A stretch of DNA of 64,000 bases, taken from the NCBI GenBank assembly GCA_024741835.1, contig JAENRP010000042.1, forward strand, positions 1-64,000, read 5' to 3'. This document shows positions 45,088-56,703 of the stretch, in pieces. Position 1 is the stretch's first letter; every line of letters starts with the position of its first letter. The stretch is from Diplocarpon mali. Lineage: Eukaryota; Ascomycota; Leotiomycetes; Helotiales; Drepanopezizaceae. The notes under the pieces are model-generated. The model had not been told where the DNA came from, searched no databases, and was given only the letters and a program-made list of their open reading frames with translations. The translations under genes and the position numbers were made by a program.

Positions 45088-47042
45088 TCAAACGTTTTGG
45101 ATTCCACCCAAGATTACCCTCTCATTTTCCTTGTTGTCTATTCTCACACTCGCTTGCGATGTCTTTCTCACGGAGATCGAGGCAGCCCTCGACGGTGAAG
45201 ATCTGGGCTCGTCCTCATCATCGATGGCTTTAGCTGCAGCAGAGACGACTCGCTGTCTCTTATTACTGCCATTTGTGGTCGTAAATGGCTGGCTAAGTCT
45301 ACGCATTGAGTTCTCCACGATGGCAGAGGATGGCGCTGCGGGTGCGGGTGCTGACGTATCGGTCGAATTGTTTGGTGCAGCTGATTGCTGACCAGGCTTC
45401 CGGGTGATGTTTTTGTTTGTAGCACCTGTCTCGGTTATCTGAGCTGGGCTGATCGTTACAAATTGTTGGCTGACTTTCCGAGTAGCGTTTTCGTTACCGA
45501 CAGGGTTGATATCCGTAGTAACCAAAGACGAGTCTTGGATATTCTCTTTTCGGCTTTTGACACTACTCGAGATGCTCGCCGGTTTTTCGGTAACGGGAGC
45601 ACAGGTAGACACTGGCTGGGTCTCCGGCTTGACTAGACAGAACTTTTAGTCAAACTGTGCTGCCTCGAATCAATGTCGCCTTACCAAGACTGAAATCGAA
45701 GGCCATCTTGGACGAAGTGTGGCGAGCTACTTCATGACGCGTTCCTGGAGAAGCATTGAGCAGGTCTGCGATACCATTGTTGGGCGTATTGACCGGGACA
45801 GCAGGGAATCCCCCCCCGCCCGGAAGTAGAGCCTCACAGAGAGACTCAAATGCACCCGGCATTTGTATAGACTCGTATTTTCCAGTCTTTTCGTATTGCA
45901 TTGGGTCCGAGAACTGACGGCTACTGGTTGTACGCGTGTTGGAACTCGAATAGTCTGGCATAGAAGTGTCGGATTTTGAAATATGGCGCCAGTTAGTGAA
46001 CGCCGGGTTGCTCGTTTCGACGAATGGATCAATAGTTGGCTGTTTAGAGAACAGGGGTGGTGGCATGGAGCCGATAGCAGGGACAACTGAGAATAATGGC
46101 CTGTTTGACGGCTGCCCGTGACGCGGAGAATGGCTGTGGGCCTCAATGTCACTTCCTTGTCGGGGAGAAACTTGGTGTGGCACATAGGGTCCCAGGAGAG
46201 ATACTTGGCGCCACATAGAAGCATTTGGCCAGGCAATGGAGGAAGCTTCAAGAACCTCTGTATCAGGTGGGAAAGTTAGAATCAGACCTCTTGCATATAT
46301 ATTACGAGCCTGGTTCGCACTCACCCAAAGGAGCGTGTTGGAATGAAAAGGATACAATATTTTTAATCCGTTCAAAAGGATAGGTTAGCAGTTCCCGCGA
46401 GAAGCCTTCTGAAATGATAATCTTGATGCGACCCAGGTCGTCGCCTGGATTCCAGTAGCTCTGTGACAGAAGCTCCTTGTGGAAGGTTGGCCATTTTAAC
46501 TTCTCGAATTCGCCGTGCTTGTCGAGATCTATGGATGTCAGCCAGAGAGGCACGCAATGACATTGCCCTGATTACCAAGGCTGAGTTCAATGATAGTAGG
46601 CCATGGACCATGTTGATTGAACCATTTGGACCTAGGACGTTAGCCCATGCCAAGAGCTGGTAATTCTTTGATAAGTACCCAGCGAGCCTCCCGTCAATGA
46701 AAAGCCGAGCTTCAAACATTACGGTGTCTGTGGGTTTCTTCAAGGTCTGGATATAACGACTGACTTCAGGGTTCTGCCAGCAATGGATAGAAACACGAAA
46801 CGCAGCTCCTGCACCGATTCCAGGCACGAAAGATGTGACGGTAGGAAGAAGAAGCGGATTCGATTGCAGATTATGTGACTCTGTTGTCACTCAGTCAGCA
46901 TTTCGGGTTCAGTTTGGAAGATTCAAGTTGACAGAAGCGGCTTACCCGGATCCTGAATGACCTGGCACGATGTTTTGAATTCCTGCAAAGGGACTTTGAA
47001 CTGGTCTGGGAACAGAAGAACGTCCCAATTCTGGTAGCGCAT
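45088..47042 (-). CDS. Fungal protein of unknown function, 558 aa
   Basis: Six exons, complement(45088..45632, 45685..46257, 46325..46528, 46576..46631, 46679..46880, 46946..47042), encode 558 residues. Three introns are 47, 47 and 52 nt; all have GT-AG ends and phases agree. The N-terminal ~230 residues look like a folded, conserved domain: MRYQNWDVLLFPDQFKVP, TSFVPGIGAGAAFRVSIHCW, WNPGDDLGRIKIIISEGF and NIVSFSFQHAPLEVLE. This has the feel of a beta-rich domain. The C-terminal ~320 residues are Ser/Thr/Asn/Pro-rich and disordered, with basic clusters near the end. I cannot assign a function. The exon joins are supported by smooth recovery of these blocks across four junctions. No membrane segment is present. 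Confidence 0.78.
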
Positions 47043-47490
47043 CTTGTAATGAATGCAAGTCTCTTTCCATATACTGTGGTGAGCAAGAGCTCTCAATGTA
47101 GCGAAACTGAAGGACGGTCGTCGATCATGGAGTGAAATTGAATCGAGACGGAAGCACCTTGGGTTGTGAAATCAATGACCTCGGCACCAGACGGAAGGTA
47201 CCATGTCATTTTTGGAAGGGGTGGGCAGCGTAGGAAGGAATCAGCGATCGCCTAGAGATTTTCAGAAAAGAAAGGCGGAAGACTAATACTGAAATTGAGA
47301 GCCCCGGCTACACAAATATTGTTGACATATAGATAAAGATTGAATGTGTCCGAGCTAATTCGAACTTCAGGCATCATCTCCAGTCTCAACGCCCTCACGA
47401 CTAGTCAATAGGGTTTCAGAGCTCTGTCCAGCCTTCAATTGCTTCCACTTAAATCAGCTTTCGTATATACAAATTAGGCCGATCTGCTAC
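47043..47490. other. Intergenic, no gene seen
   Basis: About 450 bases between the unknown gene's start codon and the 3' end of the NDUFB8-like gene; both are on the minus strand. It should hold the promoter of the former and 3' UTR of the latter. Confidence 0.35.
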
Positions 47491-48136
47491 CTATGCGTCA
47501 CCCGGAGCTCTCGCCTAAGTAGAAGTCAGTGATTGCCGCAATCTAGATATTTCGACGCCACATACTCTCACGGCATTTATTCCACCCAGTTCCCGCTCAA
47601 GACCGCCTTCAAATTCCCTTGGCGCGGAAGGCTTGTCTGGATAAAAGGCTGCCACGACAGTACAAAGTCCAAGGAAAGTCGCCACAAAGCATCCTATCTG
47701 GAAGAGACCCATTCCCGGCTTCACCTGTGTGTACTCCTCGGGTGAGAACATGCCCAAGATATCGTTGTCCTCGTGAACCGGCTCTCCGTAGTTTCGACGC
47801 TCCTGTTTATCCCACCAATCCGCATGAGGATCGCGAAATTGTCGCTTGACCGGTGGCGGGTTGATGTATCCTCCGTTCTTTGAATAGGTTAGTCAAATCC
47901 AATCTAGATGGACGCTTCGGGACTGACCATTCCTGGATCCTCAGCGTCAGTCTACAGACTCCATATTAGCCAGAGCTTCAGTATAGCATTGCATATTGAC
48001 CACTAACCAATCGCGGATATACTGGCCCAGAGGTTGCCTGTTGAGCAGCCCCTCGTTCCTGGACGAGAGCTGTTCGTCGAGTGATGGGAATAGCATTCCG
48101 CAGCAGACGGGCTGTTGCAATTCGCCGGGAAAGCAT
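47491..48136 (-). CDS. Mitochondrial complex I accessory subunit, NDUFB8 (ASHI) family
   Basis: Four exons, complement(47491..47514, 47566..47877, 47928..47951, 48008..48136), encode 162 residues. The N-terminus is an Arg/Ala-rich amphipathic presequence (MLSRRIATARLLRNAIPITR), as expected for import into mitochondria. Then come KRQFRDPHADWWDKQERRNYG, a block typical of NDUFB8, and a single membrane segment (GMGLFQIGCFVATFLGLCTVV), followed by the FYPDKPSAPREFEGGLEREL block. It should be an inner-membrane accessory subunit of NADH:ubiquinone oxidoreductase. Exons 2 and 4 are only 24 nt each. Both are supported by frame and conserved residues (TDAEDPGM and ARAPGDA). The gene is divergent from swr1. 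Confidence 0.9.
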
Positions 48137-48525
48137 CTGTGTATAGAATCAGATTTCCAGGTAAATATTATCGAAATATGATCGTCATACCTTGTTACTT
48201 GTCGCCGCGGTGGACCGACTAAAATCCTTATTATGGTCGCTACAATCAAGTTGAGGACGTGGAGGTACGCTAGCTCGCTTAGTCACGACAGCCGTATTGA
48301 TCGCGCTCTCCGCTCGCCGTAGAGCCATCAATTTCTGTTAATCACCGGGATTTCAACAAAATTCAATACCTTCGTCAGCAGAAACTGCATATGAACTCTG
48401 GGCATGCTTAAATTTCATCTGGGGGTTCCCACGCAGGTTGCGCATCTTCCGAAGTGGAATTTATCTTTTCAGATGTAATATTCATGAAGTTCTCGATAGT
48501 GCCTCGCCCCCTCTTCTAAGGAGTC
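48137..48525. promoter_or_regulatory. Divergent promoter region between complex I subunit and swr1
   Basis: 389 bases separate two start codons pointing away from each other, so both promoters must share this space. No specific sites were identified. A short alternative ATG frame upstream of the complex I start does not join the conserved exon. Confidence 0.5.
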
Positions 48526-51500
48526 ATGACACAGACCGCGTCGGATGCGCCAGAGGAACAAAACTTGGATGGTACGCGTATTAACCCTCACTCTAGTAAC
48601 GCATAGCTAAATCATTCGTCAGAACCCCTTGAGAGCATCAACCAGGGCCTTGAAACAAATAACCTTAAGGAAAACGGCACAGATGGAGAACCTCCGAATA
48701 AGAGGCGCCGAGTCGGAGACACTACACCCGTATCCAAGCAAAAACAGAAGGGCAAGATTCCATCGCCGCCTTGGAAAGAGATCAAGGCCGAAGGTCCAAC
48801 ATCATTTACTCAGGACGGAAAGAGAAAATCTGGTCGTACAAATCACATACCTCTCGAACTGCAGCCACCATCCGAAAAGAGGCAGACAAGAGGTGCTCAG
48901 AAAGAACACTCAACGAAAGGCAAACATGGAAGCGCGAACGGGCACAAGTCATCGTATCGTACACGAGAGGCACCCTCTACGTTGGTGAACGGAACAAAAA
49001 AACTTGCCGCGCCTGGTACACCTGCTCAACACTCACCGCAATTACAGGCGAAACCTTCATCGCCAAAAAGATCCTACCACCGCAAGTCCATGCCTGCCGA
49101 ACAGATTGCAGTACCGAAACATTCACACAGAAAGAAGACCGTGGCTCCGAGTAGCCCACAGTCAGCTCCAGTAGAGCCTCGGATAGCCAAAGTTCGCCGG
49201 TCAGGGAGGGTCACTGAGATATTGGACGATGAAGTGCCTGAACGAATAGCCTTGCTCCCCAAGGCGGAAGAAAACCATGTTCCTAGTCCAAAAAATTTGC
49301 TAGCACGGATCAAACTTCGAGTCAAATCTGCCACTATACCTCTCACACATCCTGCACTTGTTCTGCCACGGCCCAGGAAGTTTCCAACTATAAAAGAGTT
49401 CCTTGAACATGGAGCAAGCATACCCCTCGCCGATGGTGGATTGTACGATGAAGATGAGCCATCTGAGTATAGCCAGGAACAAATACTCAGAGATACGAAT
49501 ACTATCCTCCGAGCAGAGGAAAGTGTCAAACCTGGGGGAATATTGAGTCCGAAAAGATGCTCCGCCTACCAACCCGATGCCACTGACCCGGCTCCTCAGC
49601 AATATGCGCATGCAGACCACATGATCAGGGCTGCTATTGAATTCAGAAGACTGATGCTAATCGAGCAAAAAAAGCATCGAGCCACTGCTAAGAAATTCGC
49701 AGATGCGTGCCAGGTAGAATGGCGTCGACGGCAACCAAAAACTCAGGCAGAAATCGAGGAAGAGAATGAAGAGGTTCGCAGAGCTCAGTGGAAAAGACTG
49801 ATAACCAAATCTCTTGATATCATGTTTGAGAACGTCAAGGTGGAAGTCAATCGCCGGCGGTTAGCAGAATGGGATGTACAGGAACAGGCTCGAGTACGGA
49901 AGGCCCTTAGTCAAGCCGTGGACATATCAACCCAAAAACTCCAGGCACGGAGATCGCAAATGGACTCCAACGTGGCTTCAGATGAGGACTCTAAAGACTC
50001 TGATGGAACAGCCCAGGAATCCGGCTCTGACGCTGGATCAGAGCAGGAAGATAGCGATAGTAATATATCGTCATCAGAGTCTGAAGATGACGAAGATGTA
50101 GCTCGGATAGATATAGTAGATGATGAGCGCCTGACTGTAGAGCAGCTTCGAGAGAAGTATGCCGCTCTGCCCGCTTCGAGGCCTGAATTTTTCGACGAAG
50201 CAATGCTCGACGACAACGTTGACAGACAGTCCCATGTCTCCGAAGAGGAATCAAATGAGAACGTGGAAGAGCCTTTTGGTGACAGCGACGAATCGGTTGA
50301 TATGGACGATGATATGGGCTCCAGCGACGGGGATCGTGAAAACGATCAAGAGGACAACGAGGGTAGTGATGATGATGACGATAATGCGGGAGAATCTTCA
50401 CTCCTTGGTTTCCTGGCTCCTGCGGAACTGAAGACAGCCCAACTTGGTAGTGTTAGACCCGATATTGATATGGTTGATGTCGAAATGGTTGGAGACGGTG
50501 GTGAAGACGCATCATCTGTACAGGATGCTATGGAAACAGAACCTCCAGTTGAGGTCTCGAAAGGTATATCTGCGTCACCCGGGCCAGCACTGGATGCAAG
50601 TGAGCCTACAACAGAGCATGCCGAGCCAGCTACAGAGCCAGCCGCATCCAGGGCGGGCATTCCAATTAATCGAAGGCAAATATTGTCAGACTTAGTTCCC
50701 ACGAGTCCTGACCGTAGCAGTCAACCTACCCCACGGACAGCGGAAACAAAGACCTCAGAGATGGACTCTGCGTCTTCTGTCGAGCCTCATCAAAGTAGCC
50801 GTCAGGTCACTCGAAGTGCCACACCTCAGGCGAGCAACACATCAAAGATCAAGATACCATTTCTGCTTCGAGGTACACTCCGAGAATATCAGCACTATGG
50901 CTTGGAATGGCTTGCAGGCCTCTACGCCCAGAACACGAATGGAATTCTTGCAGACGAAATGGGCCTAGGCAAAACCATTCAAACCATTGCTCTGCTAGCC
51001 CATCTTGCCTGTGAGCATGAAGTTTGGGGTCCGCATCTCGTCATAGTACCGACGAGTGTGATGTTGAATTGGGAAATGGAATTCAAGAAATGGTGCCCCG
51101 GGTTCAAGATTTTGACGTACTATGGCACACAAGAAGAGCGGAAGAAAAAACGACTCGGTTGGAAGTCAGAAGATGCGTGGAATGTTTGCATCACCTCTTA
51201 TCAGCTCGTTATTCAAGATCAGCAAGTTTTCAAAAGGCGTCGGTGGCATTACATGATTCTTGACGAAGCCCACAATATCAAGAACTTCAACTCTTTGAGA
51301 TGGCAAACGATGTTGAATTTCAACACTCGAGCGCGCCTTTTGATTACTGGTACACCTCTGCAGAATAACCTTACGGAGTTGTGGTCATTGCTGTATTTCT
51401 TGATGCCATCTGATGGTACTGGACAAGGAGTCGCAGGATTCGCCGATTTGAAAGAATTCCAAGATTGGTTTAAGAAGCCATCAGAACAGATTCTTGAACA

Positions 51501-53490
51501 TGGCCGAGAACAAATGGATGACGAGTCCAAGGCAATCATCAGCAAGCTCCATAGACTTTTACGTCCGTATCTCTTAAGGCGGCTGAAAGCAGATGTCGAA
51601 AAGCAAATGCCGGCCAAATATGAGCACGTCGAATTTTGTCGCTTATCAAAACGCCAGCGAGAGCTGTACGATGGCTTCTTGAGTCGTGGAGATACCCGTG
51701 ACACCTTAGCTGGTGGCAATTACCTATCAATCATCAACTGCTTGATGCAACTTAGAAAAGTCTGCAACCACCCAGATCTATTCGTGGAGCGAGCAATTAT
51801 GACGTCCTTCCCAATGGAGAGATCGGCTGTTGCAGACTTTGAGATCAAAGAACTACTCGTCCGAAGACGCCTTCTCCACGAGGATCCCATGACTAGAGCA
51901 AGCTTGGAATTTCTCAATTTGATCCCAACTCAACACGAGCGCTTCTCCGATACTGTGACTGCACGAAGTGCTGCTCTCAGTGCCCAGCGTACTCTCATGG
52001 AATTGCGTGAAACACAGCGTACAAGAGCTCAAAACGCGTTTACAAGTCTCGATCCCTCGACAGCTAAGTCAAATTTGACATATCTGGAAAGTGCTCTGAG
52101 ATGGGGACGTTTCGAAGAACTCCAGCACTGTGTTTACCTCAATGCTCTCCGACGGCAGCAAAAGCCGATATATGGGGCGAATATTTTGAATTTGCTCACT
52201 ATTTGTGTCTATGACCGGCCTCTTGAACCTCGCCCAAAGCAGAGAAGCCAAATGTTGACTTGGCTGAGGAACCAGTCTCCTACATTGATATCAATGGTGC
52301 CGAGTCTGGAGGCAAGGTCTGAAGCTCTCAATACGACTATCCAGAAATTTGCCTGCGTAACGCCTCCGGTAGTTGCACGAGACATCAATTCGATGATCCT
52401 CTCTCCTAAAATCTTGAGCACAGTCCAGAGTTCTTTGACCAGCTCAAAGATTGATCCTTTTCACGAGGCACGCATGAGACTATCCATACAGTTTCCCGAT
52501 AAAAGACTTCTCCAATATGATTGTGGTAAGTTGCAGACTTTAGCCAAGCTTCTTCGCAGACTGGAAGCTGGCGGTCATCGTGCTTTGATATTCACCCAGA
52601 TGACCAAAGTCTTGGACATCCTAGAGCAGTTTCTCAATATTCACGGTCACAAATATCTCCGTCTGGATGGCTCCACGAAAATTGAACAGCGTCAAGTGCT
52701 CACAGATCGCTTTAATAATGACAAGCGAATTCTTGCTTTCATCCTGTCCACCCGGTCTGGTGGATTAGGCATCAACCTTACCGGAGCCGATACTGTCATT
52801 TTCTATGATCTTGACTGGAATCCTGCTATGGACAAGCAATGCCAAGATAGATGTCATCGTATTGGACAGACTCGCGATGTTCACATCTACCGACTGGTGT
52901 CAGAACACACAATCGAAGCGAATATACTACGCAAGGCAAACCAAAAGCAAATGCTGGATGATGTGGTCATTCAAGAGGGAGAGTTTACGACGGACCACTT
53001 CAACAAGGCGCCTGTTTACGACGCTTTTGGCGGAGATCCAGAGTTTCTGGATGGTGATACCGCCGCCAATGCTGCAATGGACCGTGTCCTGGGGGGAGGG
53101 CCTGGCAACAACAAAAACGTATCCCACGTCCTGGCCCAAGCTGAAGACCAAGAAGATGCAGCCGCAGCAAAAGTGGCCGAGCGCGAAATAGTTCAGACAG
53201 ACGCGGCGGATTTTGACGAGATTGCTGCGACTGCCTCGGCAACACCAGCAGGCGCCGGAACTCCATGCGAGGGCGCTCCTACGCCTGGTGACGACACTGC
53301 TTCGGTGGAAGAAGTAGTCGACGAAGACGACGAGAATAACGCCTGGGGCAAACCTATTCAATCGACAGACGAGTACCTGTTGAGATTAATAGGGGACCAG
53401 CTCAAGGACACTCCGTTGGAGCTTCCGAAAGACAAGAACAAAAGCAAGCGAGGAAAGGACCATCGCTCACACCGAGCGAGGGCTCTATAA
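48526..53490 (+). CDS. swr1: Swr1 ATP-dependent chromatin remodeller (H2A.Z exchange)
   Basis: Two exons (48526..48571, 48623..53490) encode 1637 residues. The tiny first exon supplies the ATG, and the join gives NLDEPLESINQG. The conserved N-terminal box PPWKEIKAEGPTSFT follows. A basic HSA-type helical region lies near 340-460 and binds actin and Arp4 in the family. Long acidic stretches (~465-610) fit histone H2A.Z-H2B binding. The Snf2 ATPase has Walker A DEMGLGKT (793-800) and DEAH (896-899). After a large insertion between the lobes, characteristic of the INO80/SWR1 class, the second lobe carries GKLQTLAKLLRRL, STRSGGLGINLTGAD and CHRIGQTRDVHIYRL. It is the catalytic subunit that swaps H2A for H2A.Z in nucleosomes. 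Intron 51 nt, GT-AG. Confidence 0.96.
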
Positions 53491-54755
53491 TCTTTTGTAT
53501 AACAATATTTTTCTGGTTCCAAGAGTGTTTTTGAGTATGAGAGTAGAAAAGCGACGTTACAACGAGCATGGGGTGGGGGCTTCGGCGTTTGCACAATGTT
53601 GCATCATGGGGAGTTTCAATACATGCAGGACTGGGTTGGTGCTCTCATGTAGATGGCTTGAGATTTTGGAGCGCAGATGAAATACCTGTTGTACAATATT
53701 TATTTATGGAAAGTGCTTTTCATTACCTCAACCGTCTTATTTTTTGCGATCCTATGGAACGTTTAGATATATAGATCTGCCTGCCCGTGTATTTTCATTT
53801 CCGCGGTACCTTGGGCATGCTATCTACAGCCTACATCTATTGGCCTTATGAATATTCCTAGAAAGGAGCTCTCCACGCCAACTTGGAAAGCCATATTACC
53901 GGACCAACCTCCCATCGCACTATCAGCATCCCCTCCACTCTTTATCCAACGTATGGTCTATCTCCGAACCTATCCCCGTAGAATAGGACTTTGTACAGGT
54001 GTTTTACAGGGTACTTCTTTCGTCGCAAGCCAAATGAACACTACATTAGCGTCATTTGCAAGATGGACTTCAATTGGGTTTGCAATATTAAATTACATTT
54101 TCATGTAGTTTTTGTTTGGCCTGCAACGAAGTGATTCGCTAACTTGCTGACGAAATGTAGTTAGGCCAACGCTCGAATCCAATTCAATTCCGGGACCACC
54201 GCAAAGCCCTTTTTACTTATCATCTCAAATTTTGATATAGACTTTACTACTCGTCACTAAAATAAGTGTAAATAGGTCTTCTTCTATAGTTGTGAGCTCA
54301 CCTCGATACGTTGGGCATATCGCGCGATACCCTTTCAAAATTTGTGGCTGGAGCCAAGCTGAACATTCTCCGGCAGATTTTTAAGGTTTAGTCAGCCTTC
54401 CTCCGAGGATCCCGAAGTCTTTTAATGCACGATAGCCTAACCTACGTTGCTATTGGTGAGGAGACAAGAAGGAAGAGGGGTTTACTGCTGAACGCTGAGT
54501 TGCCGATCTCGATCTAAGACTGGGTCTGGATTAGTCGCAGTGGTATATAATAATTGCCAGGTCTTAGATATTTGGTTGCTATTTGCGAGATCACTCACTG
54601 TTCGTTCAGCACCGCGCTACCTCGACCTGCTTTCTCACCGGAATAAGCTAACGTTCGTGGATTTGACGAGAAGAGATCCATTAGCTTGATCAGGGCTTGA
54701 CATTCGAGGATTCGCTCTATAATTACTTCCAGAATTTGCGAAACAAGACTACAGG
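53491..54755. other. AT-rich intergenic stretch, no gene seen
   Basis: About 1.26 kb. The first part is the 3' flank of swr1. An 87-codon open frame at 53848 has no family features. The rest is AT-rich with frequent stops and leads into a damaged acyltransferase gene. Confidence 0.4.
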
Positions 54756-55904
54756 ATGAACGTCACCTACTCGCCAATTCTCGCTCCGCAAATTGCGCTG
54801 CCCCCGGTCTGTGAACAACTGGGCGATGACTTGATCAAAGGAACTGCCTTTCTCCTAATCCCCACTGAGCTTTTCTACTTCTCAATATACTTCCATATTA
54901 AGGGCGCTTACCGAGTATACAAGATCCTTACCTTCTTGTCTCTAGGTGCTGTTTGGCTAGCGCCGTGGATTGCGCCCGTCTCGAGTGGGCCTGCGAGATG
55001 TCTGCAGCACCTCGCAAGTATGTCTCCGTCATGGCTTGAAGCTCTTTAGTATATACTGAATATATTAGTTGTCATCAGTACGATAAAGATACTCGACACC
55101 TGGGCGCGGCGAGGCGCCATACCAGTGTACACTGCTGGCAAGAAACCAGCAGACTGGAAACTCGCATGCATGGTCCTGACCAAATTGCGTTACGAATCGT
55201 TCACTCCAAATTACGTCCGAGTTTCCAAATAGCAGGAGAACTTCAGCGAGCCAATACAACTGGGGATTCACGCTGGCATGTTTGTCTTCTTACAAGCGCT
55301 GCCGCAGAATCACCCGACGATATTGGCTTTTGAGGTTTTGCTGGCACTATACATTCTCTTGACGGGCATGCAGCAGCAGCTGAGTTACAAAAGCAGTCCA
55401 GCGCCTTTTGGACCGCTTTACTGAACTAGTAGTTAACTGGATTTTGGTGAGTCTGGCGGAGACTTGGAACGCCAAAGAGGAACCCCTGACTTCGATAGGT
55501 CAGAGTCTTGGCACAATGTTTTCGCTTCACCTTGCACCTACCTGGCCTACGCGCCGCTCAGATAGGTGCTTCCCAAATTCGGCATTTCAGTTATTGCAGC
55601 AAAATGCTTTGGTATCTTGGGAGCTTTTACGTTGATGGCCATCCTCCACATCTACGCCCTATCTCGAATCCTTAACACGGGTGCTCTTGTTCGCATCGGA
55701 GTCCTCTTTATGCTTAACGGGATAGCAACTATATCTGAAGCGGCAATCTAGGGACGTAAGAAGCACTGGGTGAAGTCATTAGTGGCTTGGTTATTTCAGT
55801 TGGCTGTTACTAGCTGGGCTGCAGATGTGCTGGATCTTCTAGTTAGCCTCTCGAAGGTGCATTGGATGAAGAGATATATATATTGCCGAGCTATTAAGGC
55901 ATAG
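54756..55904 (+). pseudogene. Broken wax-synthase-like membrane acyltransferase gene
   Basis: The ordered blocks of a fungal wax-synthase-type membrane protein can be followed across the region: an N-terminal exon with two membrane segments, then KILDTWARRGAIPVYTAGKK, LTKLRYESFTPNYVRV, ENFSEPIQLGIHAGMFVFLQ, SWHNVFASPCTYLAYAPL and LVRIGVLFMLNGIATISEAAI. Two introns still have good ends (55018..55068 and 55447..55498). The gene is disabled by in-frame TAG at 55230, TGA at 55422, TAG at 55563 and TAG at 55749, plus a change of frame between 55421 and 55442. Several stops sit where the family would be expected to have Gln or Trp, so C-to-T and G-to-A changes explain them, as RIP would produce. 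Some homologues act in meroterpenoid or lipid pathways; substrate unknown. Confidence 0.75.
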
Positions 55905-56703
55905 TTGGAGTTGGTATTGGGTTAACTGGGCGAACGCTTGTTCACGAATGGCTGATGAATATAAAGATATGATACTCATAAATCTTCACTTTAGCACTTG
56001 AGTTTTATCGCGGGTGTCATTTACTAAACTATATGTAAGACAGGTGGTCTAAAGAAATTTGATGCGTGACATAAGCTCAGAAAATATTGCCTGCACCCAG
56101 ACGTGAAATTAAAGCTTTCATGTACCTCAGTCAACGCTTGGAATCCTTGAGGAACCAACTTTGGAGGTGGTCCGAGAGAGTACAGATAGAAAGAAATGTG
56201 AAGCCTCCGGCAAGGCAATTTTCCTTGAAGTCCATCTTGACTTTTTCGTCGATGGAATGTTGATCTCAGTAGTTCTCAATAGAGTCCGGGAACAAATCCA
56301 TCGACGGCGTGGACTAGCTCAAGATGAGTGAGTTTTCTCGAGGAACAGAGACTCCTGGACGAAGAAGCTCGACTCCCTTCTTGGTCATCGAGGTGATTGG
56401 AGCATGCAGAAAATTACTTGAGAATAGAAAGAAACGTAAAACCCAACACAATCATAGCGCACAATAGTGACTGGCAATCGTGTATTGACATGGCGTTCGC
56501 TTGTTTCGTTGCGAACCCAGGGGAAACACCAGTCTGGTTGACACCGCCCTCGCCGACCTAGACTCAATTTGGATAACGATGACGGCAAAATACGTCTCGA
56601 AATCAACGATGCGTCTGAGATTCGACTGTCACAAGCCACTTTCCGCATTACCTCGTTCTCTCTATTTCACAGTAATGTGGCTGTCGTGAAAACAACACTA
56701 GTC
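55905..56703. other. Intergenic, no gene seen
   Basis: About 800 bases between the broken acyltransferase and trs130. The right half must contain the trs130 promoter. No supported exon was found on either strand. Confidence 0.4.
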
